A DNA stretch of 64,000 nucleotides. It comes from Bacteroidales bacterium. GTDB lineage: Bacteria; Bacillota; Clostridia; Lachnospirales; Lachnospiraceae. The notes beneath the pieces are model-generated. The model did not search any database. It was given only the letters and a program-made list of their open reading frames with translations, and was not told the origin of the DNA. Below are positions 17,389 through 27,397 of this stretch, piece after piece. The position numbers and the translations under genes are program-made. Positions within the stretch are counted from its first letter, which is position 1. Each line of letters begins with the position of its first letter. Location of the stretch: positions 1 through 64,000 of the forward strand of contig JAMPFJ010000015.1 in the NCBI GenBank assembly GCA_023664535.1, written 5' to 3'.

Positions 17389-18492
17389 ATGAATAAACAG
17401 CAAAATTTCAGTATCGGTTTTATCGGGCTCGGTTTAATCGGCGGGTCGATTGCAAAATCAATACGCCGGATTTTTCCCGATGCAGAAATTCTCGGCTTTG
17501 ACGTCGACCAATCGGCTTTAACCCATGCCCTGGCGGATAAAACTTTAACGAAAACCGTAACTGCCATTGAGGCCATGGGCGACTGCGACTATATTTTTCT
17601 GTGCGCTCCTGTGCACTACAACATCGCCTATCTTCCCATACTGAAACGCATTATGAAGGATTCCTGCATTCTTACGGATGTGGGCAGCGTAAAACGTGAC
17701 ATCTATCAAGCTATCCACGACAACGGGCTTGACCGCTGCTTCATTGGCGGTCATCCAATGGTAGGCTCTGAGCGGAGCGGCTATGACGCCGCAAATGACC
17801 GGCTCATTGAAAATGCCTATTACTTCGTCACGCCGTCCTCCACTGTAGAAAAGGAGCGGATAGAGGAATTTCGTACCTTTTTGGAGGACCTCGGCGCAAT
17901 CCCGATTATTTACAGTCCCGAGCAGCATGATGAACTTACGGCATATATCAGCCACATTCCCCATGTCATCGCTTCCGCTTTGGTTAATCTGGTCGCCGCC
18001 AAGGAGGACAAAAACGAAATGCTAAAGCAGCTTGCCGCCGGCGGCTTTAAGGACATTACCAGAATTGCCTCGTCCAATCCCGTTGTCTGGGAACATATTT
18101 TATTGAGCAATCCGGACAATATTATTTCCGGGCTCCGCACGTTTATCGGCGAGCTGGAAGAGATGATTACGGATATTGAGACGGAAAATGCCCGGAAAAT
18201 CTATTCTTTTTTTGACTCTGCCATGAATTACCGCAATTCCGTTCCGGAGCATGCCACCGGCGTTATCCGGATGAACTATGATGTCTATGTGGATATTCCG
18301 GATGAGGCGAATGCCCTGGCAAAAGCCGTGACATGTATCGGCGAAGCCGGTATCAACTTGAAAAATATCGGAATCACCCATAACCGGGAGGACAATGAAG
18401 GGGTTCTCCGGTTATCATTTTACGACAATGATGCGGCTGTTGCCGCCACCACCCTTTTAAGAAGCAGCAATTATCAGGTTTATAAGAGATAA
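17389..18492 (+). CDS. tyrA: Prephenate dehydrogenase with C-terminal ACT domain
   Basis: 367 residues. It oxidatively decarboxylates prephenate to 4-hydroxyphenylpyruvate, the tyrosine branch of aromatic synthesis. The Rossmann motif GFIGLGLIGGSIA binds NAD(P). Catalytic-region motifs GGHPMVGSERSG and LTAYISHIPHVIA are present. A C-terminal ACT domain (about 297-367, YDVYVDIPDEANALAKAV) probably gives tyrosine feedback control. AGAGGTGA precedes the ATG at 17389. A longer reading from 17317 would begin inside the promoter. aroA follows by 29 bp. Confidence 0.95.
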   Translation: MNKQQNFSIGFIGLGLIGGSIAKSIRRIFPDAEILGFDVDQSALTHALADKTLTKTVTAIEAMGDCDYIFLCAPVHYNIAYLPILKRIMKDSCILTDVGSVKRDIYQAIHDNGLDRCFIGGHPMVGSERSGYDAANDRLIENAYYFVTPSSTVEKERIEEFRTFLEDLGAIPIIYSPEQHDELTAYISHIPHVIASALVNLVAAKEDKNEMLKQLAAGGFKDITRIASSNPVVWEHILLSNPDNIISGLRTFIGELEEMITDIETENARKIYSFFDSAMNYRNSVPEHATGVIRMNYDVYVDIPDEANALAKAVTCIGEAGINLKNIGITHNREDNEGVLRLSFYDNDAAVAATTLLRSSNYQVYKR

Positions 18493-18521
18493 AATAAAGG
18501 TTAGCGCCACAGGAGGAAATT

Positions 18522-19805
18522 ATGCTTATACCACATCATAAAAGTTTACACGGAGAAATAACCGTACCGGGGGATAAATCCATCTCCCATCGAAGTATTA
18601 TGCTGGGTGCCCTGGCGAAGGGCACAACAGAGGTAACCGGCTTTTTACAGGGGGCCGACTGCCTGTCTTCCATCTCCTGCTTTTCCCAAATGGGAATCGA
18701 AATTGAAAATAACCGGATTGAAAACACGGTAAAAATTCATGGAAAGGGACTGCACGGGCTTACCGCTCCGTCCGGCATTCTGGACGTGGGAAACAGCGGG
18801 ACAACCACCAGATTAATGTCCGGTATTCTTGCTGCACAACCGTTTACCTCCACTGTGGATGGGGACGCCTCCATCAGGAAACGCCCAATGGGAAGAATTA
18901 TGTCCCCGCTTTCCCTGATGGGCGCCGGTTTTGAAAGCCTGAACACGGATAAATGTGCCCCGTTCCGGATTACCGGCGGCAGCCTGCATGGAATAGATTA
19001 TCTCTCCCCGGTAGCCTCCGCCCAGGTGAAATCCGCCATTCTGCTTGCAGGACTGTATGCCGAAGGACATACCAGCGTTACGGAGCCTGCACTGTCCAGA
19101 AACCATACAGAATTGATGTTTAACGCTTTCGGTGCCGATATCAGAATCGATGGGACTACGGTTACCGTCTCACCTGCCGCTCAACTGAATGCACAAAAAA
19201 TGGATATTCCGGGAGACATTTCCTCCGCCGCATATTTCATCGCCGCAGGTCTGCTGACACCAAACACGGAACTTACCGTTAAACATGTCGGTATCAATCC
19301 TACCCGGGACGGTATTTTAACCGTCTGTAAAAAAATGGGGGCAAAAATCACACTGTCCAATGAAAGGATGGATACCGGAGAACCGGTGGCGGACATTACC
19401 GTATCCACAAGCGCACTCCACGGATGCACCATTGAAGGGGACCTTATTCCGAAGCTCATTGATGAAATCCCAATTCTCGCCGTCATGGCAGCCTTCGCCG
19501 ATGGCACGACGGTTATCCGGGACGCACAGGAGTTAAAGGTCAAGGAATCAAACCGGATTGATGTAATGACCGCCAATCTGTCTGCCATGGGCGCAGACAT
19601 CGAGGGAACCGCTGACGGTATGGTTATCCATGGCGGCCACCCTCTCCACGGCGCCGTTATTGATGCACGGCTTGACCATCGTATCGCCATGAGCTTTACT
19701 ATCGCCGGCAGCCTGGCAGACGGCGATACGGAAATCCCCGATGCGGAATGTGTAAATATCTCCTATCCCGATTTTTACCGTGACCTGGCACAGTTATCCC
19801 GATAA
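18522..19805 (+). CDS. aroA: 3-phosphoshikimate 1-carboxyvinyltransferase (EPSP synthase)
   Basis: 427 residues, the normal length. It joins shikimate-3-phosphate and PEP to give EPSP in the shikimate pathway. Family motifs are present: PGDKSISHRS, the LDVGNSGTTTRLMSG loop, DASIRKRPM (binding Arg), QVKSAILLAGLYA and RDAQELKVKESNRI. The loop SGTTTR in place of NAGTAMR indicates a class II-like enzyme. AGGAGG stands 7 nt before the ATG. It is the second gene of the tyrA operon. Confidence 0.96.
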   Translation: MLIPHHKSLHGEITVPGDKSISHRSIMLGALAKGTTEVTGFLQGADCLSSISCFSQMGIEIENNRIENTVKIHGKGLHGLTAPSGILDVGNSGTTTRLMSGILAAQPFTSTVDGDASIRKRPMGRIMSPLSLMGAGFESLNTDKCAPFRITGGSLHGIDYLSPVASAQVKSAILLAGLYAEGHTSVTEPALSRNHTELMFNAFGADIRIDGTTVTVSPAAQLNAQKMDIPGDISSAAYFIAAGLLTPNTELTVKHVGINPTRDGILTVCKKMGAKITLSNERMDTGEPVADITVSTSALHGCTIEGDLIPKLIDEIPILAVMAAFADGTTVIRDAQELKVKESNRIDVMTANLSAMGADIEGTADGMVIHGGHPLHGAVIDARLDHRIAMSFTIAGSLADGDTEIPDAECVNISYPDFYRDLAQLSR

Positions 19806-19819
19806 GCCGTTAAGTCAAG

Positions 19820-19915
19820 ACCACCGGCTTAGCCTGCTCTGTCCCTATAAGGAGTTGTCACCTGCCTGCGCCGGAAGGCGCACTGAAGGTCTGCCAACTG
19901 CACCATAGCCGGGAC
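19820..19915 (+). ncRNA. Structured element after aroA, candidate RNA or dispersed repeat
   Basis: Nested complementary segments on the plus strand: CCGGCT (19824) with AGCCGG (19907), AGTTG (19853) with CAACT (19895), ACCT (19860) with AGGT (19887), and TGCGCC-GGAA-GGCGCA (19867-19882), a tetraloop hairpin. GTCCC near 19841 could also pair with GGGAC at 19911-19915, competing with the outer stem. It lies between the aroA stop and the terminator, more G+C-rich than its flanks, with no credible coding reading. I do not recognise a named family. Confidence 0.4.
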
Positions 19916-19940
19916 TGTCGCTTTGCTTTCACTGTGACAC

Positions 19941-19977
19941 AAAAAATCGCCATCCATTTTTAAGATGACGATTTTTT
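19941..19977. terminator. Bidirectional terminator between aroA and the toxin-antitoxin pair
   Basis: AAAAAATCG-C-CATC / GATG-A-CGATTTTTT (19941-19954, 19964-19977), one mismatch and a 9-nt loop, with A run on one side and T run on the other. It can stop the plus-strand aroA transcript and the minus-strand toxin transcript. Confidence 0.85.
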
Positions 19978-19992
19978 GGTTTGATAGCCTCT

Positions 19993-20316
19993 TTAATTGT
20001 CCTGTGGCTTTCCAAAAAGAATTTGAACAAAATTTCTTTTCCCATACAGGATACGGGCAATGTAAACAACTGTATTTTCCAACCGATAAAAAACCGTGTA
20101 ATTCCCGCATACAAGAAAACGGTAATCAGTTTCTATATCAGTAACAGAGGCGAGCAGCGCACCGCTTTTAGGAAAATCGGCAAGCATACGGATTCGCTTC
20201 ATAATTTTCGCAATCGTTCCAATCGCCGCCTGCTCATTGCAAAGCTCCTTTGCAATATATTCCTTTGTCTGCTGTAAATCGTTAATTGCCTCCGGTGAAA
20301 ATTGAATCTTAGCCAT
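19993..20316 (-). CDS. ParE/RelE-family toxin of a type II toxin-antitoxin system
   Basis: 107 residues. It starts MAKIQFSPEAINDLQQTKEYI and ends with YRFLVCGNYTVFYRLE and VYIARILYGKRN, the usual RelE/ParE fold pattern (two helices, then a sheet with an Arg-Tyr-rich edge). Such toxins cut ribosome-bound mRNA (RelE) or block gyrase (ParE); sequence alone does not decide. The ATG at 20316 overlaps the antitoxin gene end by 8 nt. An 11-codon longer reading is inside the antitoxin and unneeded. Confidence 0.88.
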   Translation of the reverse strand: MAKIQFSPEAINDLQQTKEYIAKELCNEQAAIGTIAKIMKRIRMLADFPKSGALLASVTDIETDYRFLVCGNYTVFYRLENTVVYIARILYGKRNFVQILFGKPQDN

Positions 20317-20563
20317 TGGCAACACCAAGCAGCTTTTCGACTTCGGCAATGTCTGTCCAGCCTTTTTCCTGTGCAGACTTTTCGCCTTTGGAAAGTTCTC
20401 CCATCAGCTTAATTGCCGCTTTCGTTTTCTCGTATTCCTCCATATCGACAATCACATATCTGCCTCTGCCGTTTTTAGTCAGGAACACAGGCTCTCCCAC
20501 GGCAATATCACGCAAGACTTCTGTATAATTTCTTAAATCCGATACCGGCTTAATATTTGGCAT
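20309..20563 (-). CDS. Phd/YefM-family antitoxin
   Basis: 84 residues. MPNIKPVSDLRNYTEVL is the DNA-binding Phd/YefM start, followed by GEPVFLTKNGRGRYVIVDMEEYE. The acidic/Lys C-terminus would wrap the toxin. It normally neutralises the toxin and represses its own promoter. AAAGGAGA lies 8 nt before the ATG at 20563. A 12-codon longer reading from 20599 would run through the -10 region. Confidence 0.9.
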   Translation of the reverse strand: MPNIKPVSDLRNYTEVLRDIAVGEPVFLTKNGRGRYVIVDMEEYEKTKAAIKLMGELSKGEKSAQEKGWTDIAEVEKLLGVANG

Positions 20564-20594
20564 AAAACTCTCTCCTTTCAATCTTGCTGTAATT

Positions 20595-20623
20595 ATCATA
20601 CCCTAATTTATCGTAAAATACAA
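20595..20623 (-). promoter_or_regulatory. Promoter of the Phd/ParE operon
   Basis: Minus-strand TTGTAT (20618-20623), 17 bp, TATGAT (20595-20600), about 30 bp before the antitoxin ATG. Confidence 0.65.
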
Positions 20624-20691
20624 CAGCATGATTGAATTTTTATTATTGCCGCCTTTACAGTCCCATCAGCTCACGGATTATCCTGTCCGCT

Positions 20692-22338
20692 TTACATATT
20701 CTGATTAAATTCTTCCACCGGCATAGGCTTTGCATAATAAAATCCCTGTGCCGTGTCACAGCCGCAATCCATTAAAAACATTGCCTGTTCTTTTGTTTCC
20801 ACACCTTCTGCCACCAAATCCAATCCGATGGATTTTGTCATCTGAATCGTATGCATAACAATTTTCTGGCCACGGTCCGAGCCGATAAAATCCTGTAAAA
20901 ACCCACGGTCAATTTTAATGACATCAAACTGGGTATCCTTTAACGTGTTAAGGGAAGAGTAACCGGAGCCAAAATCATCCATCAGCAGTATGTATCCGTT
21001 TTCCTTCAATAAAGTAATTCCACCGGACACCATGTTGTCTTCTATGGTTTCCGTAATTTCAATTTCCAGATATTCCTTCGGAATCTGGTACTTTTCCACC
21101 AAATCATTCAATACCTTAATAAAACGGTTATTTTTCAAATGCACTCTCGACACATTCACGGAAATGGGAATCGGCTCAATTCCTGCGTCAATCCAGTTTC
21201 GGATTGTTTTACAGGCTTCCTCCCAGATGTAGGCGTCCATTTTGGTGACAAACCCATTTTTTTCAAACAGCGGAATAAAATCTGCTGGAGAAATAACCCC
21301 TTTATCGGGCTGTACCCAGCGTACCAATGCCTCCGCTCCCACAATCTTCCCACGTTGAATACTGTACTTGGGCTGAAGATACATCACAAATTCATGGTCT
21401 GTCAGTGCCTTTTCCATGTGGTCTTCCATATATTTACCACTTAAAATGCTATCTTTCATTTCCTCTTCATAAAATGCCACATAGGTAAGCGCATTCCCCT
21501 TAATGCTCTGCCTTGCCAGCGCCGCCCGGTCACCATATTTACGAAGAGGTTCCTTCATGTCCTCCACAAACGACACCCCGAACACCAAGCGGTACGCAAT
21601 ATCCTTATAGCCTAACAGACTTTCGTTAACCGTCTCGATAAAATTAAGGATATCCTCTCTTGTTTCATAATGCATTAACACCATGAACACATCCGCCGTC
21701 AGCCGGATAAACAGCTGGTCCTTATCGCAGATAACCTTCAGCGCTTCAATAAAGAAATTCAGCATTTCATCTCCGAAGGCCTCACCGTACATTTCATTGA
21801 TTGCCTTGAATTTTGCAACGTCAAACTGAACCAGCGCATAGTTCTTCTCCGGATTCTGTTTTATCACTTCGTTGGCAGCCCGGATAAACATTGTAGGATT
21901 CCGGTCATTTGTTACACTCTGGGAAAGCTGCAGCCGGTAGATTTCCTCCGCATCCAGCGCACAAACCACCACATTCATCTGAATGACCGCCCCTGCCTCA
22001 TCCTTCATCAGGAAACACTCCACCTTATGATAGGTATAAATCTCCCCTTCCGCACTCATACGCACAGAAACGCAGACTCTGTCCTCTTTAATCGGTATAA
22101 ACTCCACACTGCCCTGCATTCCCGCCATAATCTTATACAAAAAGACGTGATACGTCGCCTTGTCTTCCGCCTGCACACACCGGGACAAATCCTCCAGTGC
22201 ATTAGATATCGTTTTCTTTCCTGAAAGTAACAGGCAGTTCCCGTTCACAATATTCCAACCTTTATTTACATCCCAGAACATAACCAATACATCGTTCATC
22301 GACTGTATGATATTGATTACTTCCTTTGAAAATGCCAT
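20692..22338 (-). CDS. c-di-GMP phosphodiesterase: degenerate GGDEF plus intact EAL domain
   Basis: 548 residues, no signal or membrane segment. An N-terminal PAS-like region (about 1-130) precedes a GGDEF-fold domain (about 145-295) whose active site reads TADVF (214-218), so cyclase activity is unlikely. The EAL domain (about 305-545) keeps the catalytic set: E336-A-L, N395, E427/E430, D454-D455 (MDDFGSGYSS), K475 and E511 (AEGVET). It should hydrolyse c-di-GMP to pGpG, with the GGDEF fold perhaps sensing GTP. GGAGG is 11 nt before the ATG. The gene follows queA by 108 bp on the same strand. Confidence 0.9.
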   Translation of the reverse strand: MAFSKEVINIIQSMNDVLVMFWDVNKGWNIVNGNCLLLSGKKTISNALEDLSRCVQAEDKATYHVFLYKIMAGMQGSVEFIPIKEDRVCVSVRMSAEGEIYTYHKVECFLMKDEAGAVIQMNVVVCALDAEEIYRLQLSQSVTNDRNPTMFIRAANEVIKQNPEKNYALVQFDVAKFKAINEMYGEAFGDEMLNFFIEALKVICDKDQLFIRLTADVFMVLMHYETREDILNFIETVNESLLGYKDIAYRLVFGVSFVEDMKEPLRKYGDRAALARQSIKGNALTYVAFYEEEMKDSILSGKYMEDHMEKALTDHEFVMYLQPKYSIQRGKIVGAEALVRWVQPDKGVISPADFIPLFEKNGFVTKMDAYIWEEACKTIRNWIDAGIEPIPISVNVSRVHLKNNRFIKVLNDLVEKYQIPKEYLEIEITETIEDNMVSGGITLLKENGYILLMDDFGSGYSSLNTLKDTQFDVIKIDRGFLQDFIGSDRGQKIVMHTIQMTKSIGLDLVAEGVETKEQAMFLMDCGCDTAQGFYYAKPMPVEEFNQNM

Positions 22339-22445
22339 GGATAATCAATCCTCCAATCCAATTAACACAACCCGATTCATCAAGATACATCGTATGTATA
22401 CATATTAACAGAAAAAGCAAAATTTGTCACCAAAAAACGGAATAT

Positions 22446-23507
22446 TTATTCGCTTTCTTTTTCCGGTCTTTCCGTGTCCTTTTTCCGAATAAGCATAGCA
22501 TCTCCAAAGGAAAAAAAACGGTACCGCTCCTTTACTGCCGTCTCATAGGCATGTAACATATTTTCCCTTGTCGAAAATGCCGATACCAGCATAAGCAGAG
22601 TGGATTCCGGCAGATGGAAATTCGTAATCAGGGAATCCACTGCCTTAAACCGGTAGCCCGGATAAATAAATATATCTGTCCACCCGCTCCCCGCTTTCAC
22701 GATTCCGTTTTCATCCGCCACGGATTCCAGGGTTCTGGTACTGGTGGTTCCCACGGAAATTATCTGGTTTCCCCTTGCCCTGGCGGCGTTGATTTTTGCC
22801 GCCTCTGTCTCTTCCACCACATAAAATTCGGAATGCATATGATGCTCCAGAATATTATCCGTCTTCACCGGACGAAATGTGCCAAGCCCTACGTGCAGGG
22901 TTACACGGGCAATCTCCACTCCCTTTTCCGTTAACTGCTCCAGCAGCTCATTGGTAAAATGCAGCCCCGCCGTAGGAGCAGCAGCAGAGCCCTCATGCTT
23001 TGCATAGACCGTCTGATACCGGTTTCGGTCCTTTAACTGATGGGTAATATACGGCGGCAGCGGCATCTGTCCGAGCCGGTCTAACAGCTCCTCCCAGATA
23101 CCTTCATAGCCAAAACGGATAAGCCGGTTTCCCTCTTCAACAATATCAATGACTTCCCCGGTTAACAGACCGTCACCAAAGCTGATTTTCGTCCCGACTC
23201 TTGCCTTTTTCCCCGGCTTTACCAGAGTCTCCCAAACCTTTTCCTCTCTCCGCTTCAACAAAAGCACCTCAATCGACGCACCGGTTTGCTCTTTTATCCC
23301 CATCAGCCTTGCCGGGATTACCTTAGTGTCGTTTATCACCAAACAGTCTCCCTGGTTTACATAATCTAGTATATCGTAGAAATGCCTGTGGACGATTTCC
23401 CCGTCTTCCCTTCCCACCACCATAAGGCGGGAATCGCTTCGCTTGTCCAGCGGGTCCTGGGCAATCAGCTCCTCCGGTAATTCATAATCAAAATCCGTTA
23501 ATTTCAT
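22446..23507 (-). CDS. queA: S-adenosylmethionine:tRNA ribosyltransferase-isomerase
   Basis: 353 residues, standard length. It transfers the ribosyl of SAM to preQ1 in tRNA, giving epoxyqueuosine at the anticodon wobble base. The start [17 protein letters not shown], the [11 protein letters not shown] block, [14 protein letters not shown] and [18 protein letters not shown] are family hallmarks. It starts 23 bp after pheT, so it is probably the third gene of the pheS-pheT-queA transcript and under the same T-box. Confidence 0.96.
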   Translation of the reverse strand: MKLTDFDYELPEELIAQDPLDKRSDSRLMVVGREDGEIVHRHFYDILDYVNQGDCLVINDTKVIPARLMGIKEQTGASIEVLLLKRREEKVWETLVKPGKKARVGTKISFGDGLLTGEVIDIVEEGNRLIRFGYEGIWEELLDRLGQMPLPPYITHQLKDRNRYQTVYAKHEGSAAAPTAGLHFTNELLEQLTEKGVEIARVTLHVGLGTFRPVKTDNILEHHMHSEFYVVEETEAAKINAARARGNQIISVGTTSTRTLESVADENGIVKAGSGWTDIFIYPGYRFKAVDSLITNFHLPESTLLMLVSAFSTRENMLHAYETAVKERYRFFSFGDAMLIRKKDTERPEKESE

Positions 23508-23530
23508 CTCTGTTTCCCTGTTCTGAGTTT

Positions 23531-25954
23531 TTATGCCCTAAGCTCAATTCCCATTTCCTTTAATGCGTCCAAAACCTTTTCTACAGCCTTATCCACCTCG
23601 GCAGACTCTAAATTTCTGTCCTTCGCCCGGAAAATCAGGGAAAAGGCAACGGATTTCTTTCCTTCGCCAACCTGCTCGCCCTCATAAACATCAAACAACT
23701 CGCAGCTTTCCAGAATCTTACCCGCATTCCGCATAATCACATGTTCAATCTGACCGACAAAAATACCTCTGTCCATCACCATGGACAAATCTCTGGTACT
23801 TGCCGGGAATTTGGCGATACCCTCATATTTCCGGTCAAAGCCTGCCAGCATGGTGAGTACTTCCATATTTAATACCGCCACATACGCATCCGTTTTCAGA
23901 TTATAATTGTCGCCGACTTCAGGATGTATCTGCCCAACGATACCAAGCGCCAGCTTCCCTTTTTGCAGGTATGCCTGTCTCCCCGGATGCAGATACGGAA
24001 TTTCCCCTGTAGGCTCGCACTCAACTCCGGTAATTCCAAGCTTCTCCATAAGCTCCTCTACCACGCCTTTCATCGTAAAGAAATCGCCTTCCCCGTACAT
24101 TCCGAGGGTCAGCCTCATTTTCTCCTCTGGAAGCTCGGTAAGGGGTAATGCCTTCGGAAGATAAATATTTCCCAGCTCATAAAGACGTGCCGTTTTATTT
24201 CTCCGGTTATAATTGGTTGCCAGGGAAGTCAACATTCCGTTTAAAGATATGGTCCGCATAATCGAAAAATCTTCTCCTAACGGATTGGAGATAACGATTG
24301 CCTGACGCTCCGGCGCATCCTCCGGTAACAGCAGTTTGTCGAATACTTTAGGACTCTCAAAGGAATAGGTCATTCCCCCGGAAAATCCGTTTCGCTCACA
24401 AATTTCCCTTGCCACATCATCCACTCGCTGGTTAAACGGTTTCTTTCCTACCGTAGCCTCACCTTTTGGCAGGGAAACCGGAATATTATCATATCCGTAA
24501 AATCTTGCCACTTCCTCCGCCAAATCCGCCATGCAGCCGATATCCTGACGGAACGTCGGAATCTTCAATGTGTTCTCCGCCTCATTATAGACCAGACCAA
24601 GCCGGTCAAAATAAACCAGCATATCCTCTTTGGGAATTTCCGTTCCCAGCAATGCATTATAACGCTCTGGCTCAAAAGGTAAAATCTTCTCTTTTACCGG
24701 ATTAGGGTACACGTCTACCACTCCGCCTGTCACTTCGCCGCATCCCATTTCCTCCACAAGCTGGCAGGCACGGTTGATTGCCTCGATAGCCGTATTGGGG
24801 TCAAGCCCCTTGGTGAATTTGAAGGATGCATCCGTCTGCAAACCGATTCGTTTTGAGGACAGCCGGATATTGGTTCCGTCAAAGCATGCCGCCTCAAACA
24901 GCACGGTCTTTACTTCATCGGTAATCATGGAATTTTCTCCGCCCATGATTCCGGCAATTCCGACCTCCTTCTCTCCGTCGCAAATCATCAGCACATTGGA
25001 ATCCAGCTTTCTCTCCTGTCCGTCCAATGTGGTAAAGGTATCTCCGTCCGCCGCACGCTTAACAATAATCTCATGATTTGCAATCGTATCCAAATCATAG
25101 GCATGCATCGGCTGTCCGTATTCCTCCATAATATAATTGGTGATATCCACGAGATTGTTAATTGAGCGGATTCCCATTGCCTTCAGCCTGTCCTGCATCC
25201 ACTTCGGGGAAGGAGCGATTTTAATATTCTCTACCACTCTCGCACAGTACCTTGTGCACAAATCACTGTCCTCAACCGTAACCTTGATGAAATCATTTAC
25301 ATCCTTATCGTTTGCGTTTACCTTTACTACCGGCGGATAAAATGCCTGGTTAAAGGTTGCCGCCACCTCTCTTGCCATTCCAATCATGGAAAAGCAGTCC
25401 ACACGGTTAGACGTAATCTCATATTCCACTACCGTATCGTCCAAGCCAAGTGCCTTGACTGCATCATCCCCCGGCTGCACTCCCGATTCCGGCAAAAACA
25501 CGTATACACCGTCCTCCGGCGCTTCGGGATAAAAATCTCTGGAGGAGCCCAGCTCTTCAATGCCGCACATCATTCCGTTGGATTCGATTCCTCTGAGCCT
25601 TCCCTTTTTAATTTTAATCCCATCCGGATATTCCGTATCGTCTCCGTGTGCTGCTGCAACCTTACCGCCGTCCAACACAATCGGCACGCAGTCCCCGGCC
25701 TTGACATTCTTTGCCCCGGTTACAATCTGTATCGTCTCCGTCCCGATATTTACCTGACAGACTACCAGCTTATCTGCATCCGGATGCTTTTCCATGGTCT
25801 CGATTTTTCCCACCACGATTTTCTCCAGATTTTTATCCTTCTTTTCATAACCCTCCACATGAGAACCTGATAAGGTCATTTTATCTACAAATTCCTGTAC
25901 GTCCACATCCAAATCCGGGACATACGCTTTTAACCATGATATCGGTGTATTCAT
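23531..25954 (-). CDS. pheT: Phenylalanyl-tRNA synthetase beta subunit
   Basis: 807 residues, the usual bacterial length. N-terminal EMAP-type tRNA-binding OB fold (about 40-150, [21 protein letters not shown]), B3/B4 editing region (about 210-385, with MHAYDLDTI), B5 domain (about 400-475), catalytic-like core and a C-terminal ferredoxin-fold anticodon-binding domain (about 712-805, [15 protein letters not shown]). It forms the alpha2-beta2 enzyme with PheS. pheS lies 111 bp upstream, separated by an unusual set of short repeats able to form hairpins. Confidence 0.97.
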   Translation of the reverse strand: MNTPISWLKAYVPDLDVDVQEFVDKMTLSGSHVEGYEKKDKNLEKIVVGKIETMEKHPDADKLVVCQVNIGTETIQIVTGAKNVKAGDCVPIVLDGGKVAAAHGDDTEYPDGIKIKKGRLRGIESNGMMCGIEELGSSRDFYPEAPEDGVYVFLPESGVQPGDDAVKALGLDDTVVEYEITSNRVDCFSMIGMAREVAATFNQAFYPPVVKVNANDKDVNDFIKVTVEDSDLCTRYCARVVENIKIAPSPKWMQDRLKAMGIRSINNLVDITNYIMEEYGQPMHAYDLDTIANHEIIVKRAADGDTFTTLDGQERKLDSNVLMICDGEKEVGIAGIMGGENSMITDEVKTVLFEAACFDGTNIRLSSKRIGLQTDASFKFTKGLDPNTAIEAINRACQLVEEMGCGEVTGGVVDVYPNPVKEKILPFEPERYNALLGTEIPKEDMLVYFDRLGLVYNEAENTLKIPTFRQDIGCMADLAEEVARFYGYDNIPVSLPKGEATVGKKPFNQRVDDVAREICERNGFSGGMTYSFESPKVFDKLLLPEDAPERQAIVISNPLGEDFSIMRTISLNGMLTSLATNYNRRNKTARLYELGNIYLPKALPLTELPEEKMRLTLGMYGEGDFFTMKGVVEELMEKLGITGVECEPTGEIPYLHPGRQAYLQKGKLALGIVGQIHPEVGDNYNLKTDAYVAVLNMEVLTMLAGFDRKYEGIAKFPASTRDLSMVMDRGIFVGQIEHVIMRNAGKILESCELFDVYEGEQVGEGKKSVAFSLIFRAKDRNLESAEVDKAVEKVLDALKEMGIELRA

Positions 25955-26013
25955 AATTTCAATTCCTTTCTATGTCTGTTTTTCGATAATTGCGAAGCTT
26001 AAGCTTTTGTAAA

Positions 26014-26064
26014 CGCCTGTGGCATAATATAGACAAACCAACACAGGCGGCTTTAAATCGCCTG
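26014..26064 (-). other. Three alternating CGCCTG/CAGGCG segments between pheS and pheT
   Basis: CGCCTGTG (26014-26021) pairs with CACAGGCG (26042-26049). The same middle segment can instead pair with CGCCTG at 26059-26064. Only one of the two hairpins can form at a time. There is no U run, so this looks like a processing or stability element rather than a terminator. Confidence 0.4.
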
Positions 26065-26065
26065 C

Positions 26066-27085
26066 TTAAAACTGGTTTAAAAACCGCACGTCATTTTCAT
26101 AAAGAAGGCGCATGTCGTCAATCTCATACTTTAGCAGGGTTACACGCTCTAAGCCGATACCGAATGCAAAGCCCTGATATTCCTTGGAATCAATGCCGCA
26201 CATATCCAACACATTCGGATGAACCATCCCACAGCCAAGAATCTCAATCCAGCCGCTTCCCTTGCACATACGGCAGCCTTTTCCACCGCATTTAAAGCAG
26301 GTTATGTCAACCTCTGCCGAAGGCTCGGTAAACGGAAAATGATGCGGTCTGAACTTTACTCTCGTTTTTTCGCCAAAAAATTCCTTTGCAAACTGCTCTA
26401 AGGTTCCCTTTAAATCTGCAAAGGTAATTCCCTTATCAATAACCAGTCCCTCCAACTGATGGAAAGACGGCGAATGGGTCGCATCTACCTCGTCGGCACG
26501 AAATACCCTGCCCGGTGAAATCATCCGAATCGGCAGCTTCCCCTGCTCCATCACTCTCGCCTGCACCGGAGAAGTCTGGGTCCTCAGCAAAATGTCCTTC
26601 GTAATATAAAAGGTATCCTGTTCATCCTTTGCCGGATGGTTTGCCGGAATATTTAACAGCTCAAAATTGTAACGGTCATACTCTACCTCTGGGCCATCAA
26701 CCACTTCATAGCCCATACCGATAAATACACGCTCTAAATCCTCTAAAGCAATCTGGTTCGGATGCCTGTGTCCCCGCATATTTTTTCTGCCGGGAAGCGT
26801 AACGTCAATATTTTCCCTCTTCATTTTTTCCGTGCGCAGGAAGCGTGCAATCTTTGTCTTTTCTTCCTCCAATTTCTCTTCGATGGCGCTTCTCGCCTCA
26901 TTCACCATCTGCCCCACCATCGGTCTTTCTTCTGCCGGAACATCCTTCATTCCCTTTAAGACGGCGGTTAATTCGCCTTTCTTTCCCAGAACGGCAACCT
27001 TAATCTCATTAAGCGCATCAAGGTCTTTTGCATTGTCAATTTTCGCCAATGCATCTGCTTTAATTGCCTCAAGTTTTTCTTTCAT
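26066..27085 (-). CDS. pheS: Phenylalanyl-tRNA synthetase alpha subunit
   Basis: 339 residues, the normal size. An N-terminal coiled coil (about 1-85) binds tRNA. The class II core carries motif 2 (FRADEVDATHSPSFHQLEGL), a metal/zinc-like cluster CFKCGGKGCRMCKGSGW and motif 3 (GFAFGIGLERVTLLKY). It charges tRNA-Phe together with PheT. AAGGAGAT precedes the ATG. Expression is controlled by the T-box with UUC specifier far upstream; between the T-box and this start lie about 400 nt of repeats. Confidence 0.97.
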   Translation of the reverse strand: MKEKLEAIKADALAKIDNAKDLDALNEIKVAVLGKKGELTAVLKGMKDVPAEERPMVGQMVNEARSAIEEKLEEEKTKIARFLRTEKMKRENIDVTLPGRKNMRGHRHPNQIALEDLERVFIGMGYEVVDGPEVEYDRYNFELLNIPANHPAKDEQDTFYITKDILLRTQTSPVQARVMEQGKLPIRMISPGRVFRADEVDATHSPSFHQLEGLVIDKGITFADLKGTLEQFAKEFFGEKTRVKFRPHHFPFTEPSAEVDITCFKCGGKGCRMCKGSGWIEILGCGMVHPNVLDMCGIDSKEYQGFAFGIGLERVTLLKYEIDDMRLLYENDVRFLNQF

Positions 27086-27179
27086 GATATATCTCCTTTT
27101 TTGTTTTTCCTTTTATAGATAAATACTCCATAAATTTTATACTGTTTAATGAATGATACCTGGAAAGCTGGCGCATATG

Positions 27180-27392
27180 CCCTGCAACCTCGTTTCCGCT
27201 TCGCTTCAACTCGGTCACGGCTGGTATCCTTTCGCCCTGCAACCTCGTTTCCGCTTCGCTCCAACTCGGTCACGGCTGGCATCCTTTCGCCATGCAACCT
27301 CGTTTCCGCTTCGCTCCAACTCGGTCACGGCTGGCATCCTTTCGCCATGCAACCTCGTTTCCGCTTCGCTTCAACTCGGTCACGGCTGGCGC
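27180..27392 (-). repeat. Four tandem copies of a 55-bp repeat in the pheS leader
   Basis: Unit starts, marked by GCAACCTCG on the plus strand, fall at 27184, 27239, 27294 and 27349, exactly 55 bp apart. Copies differ at a few bases (for example CTTCAACT or CTCCAACT). The repeat has stop-free readings in several frames on both strands; these have no family features and are not called as genes. In the pheS transcript it reads GCCAGCCGTGACCGAGTTGG and onward. It looks like a minisatellite or dispersed element inserted after the T-box terminator. Confidence 0.9.
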
Positions 27393-27397
27393 CGTAT

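Noticed and set aside
19829..20110. 93-residue reading frame opposite the structured element
   Set aside because: It runs through the terminator hairpin and into the toxin gene's strand space, with no ribosome binding site. The structured element explains the sequence better.
27180..27392. Possible CRISPR array
   Set aside because: The 55-bp units are contiguous copies with no unique spacers, there are only four, and no cas gene is near.
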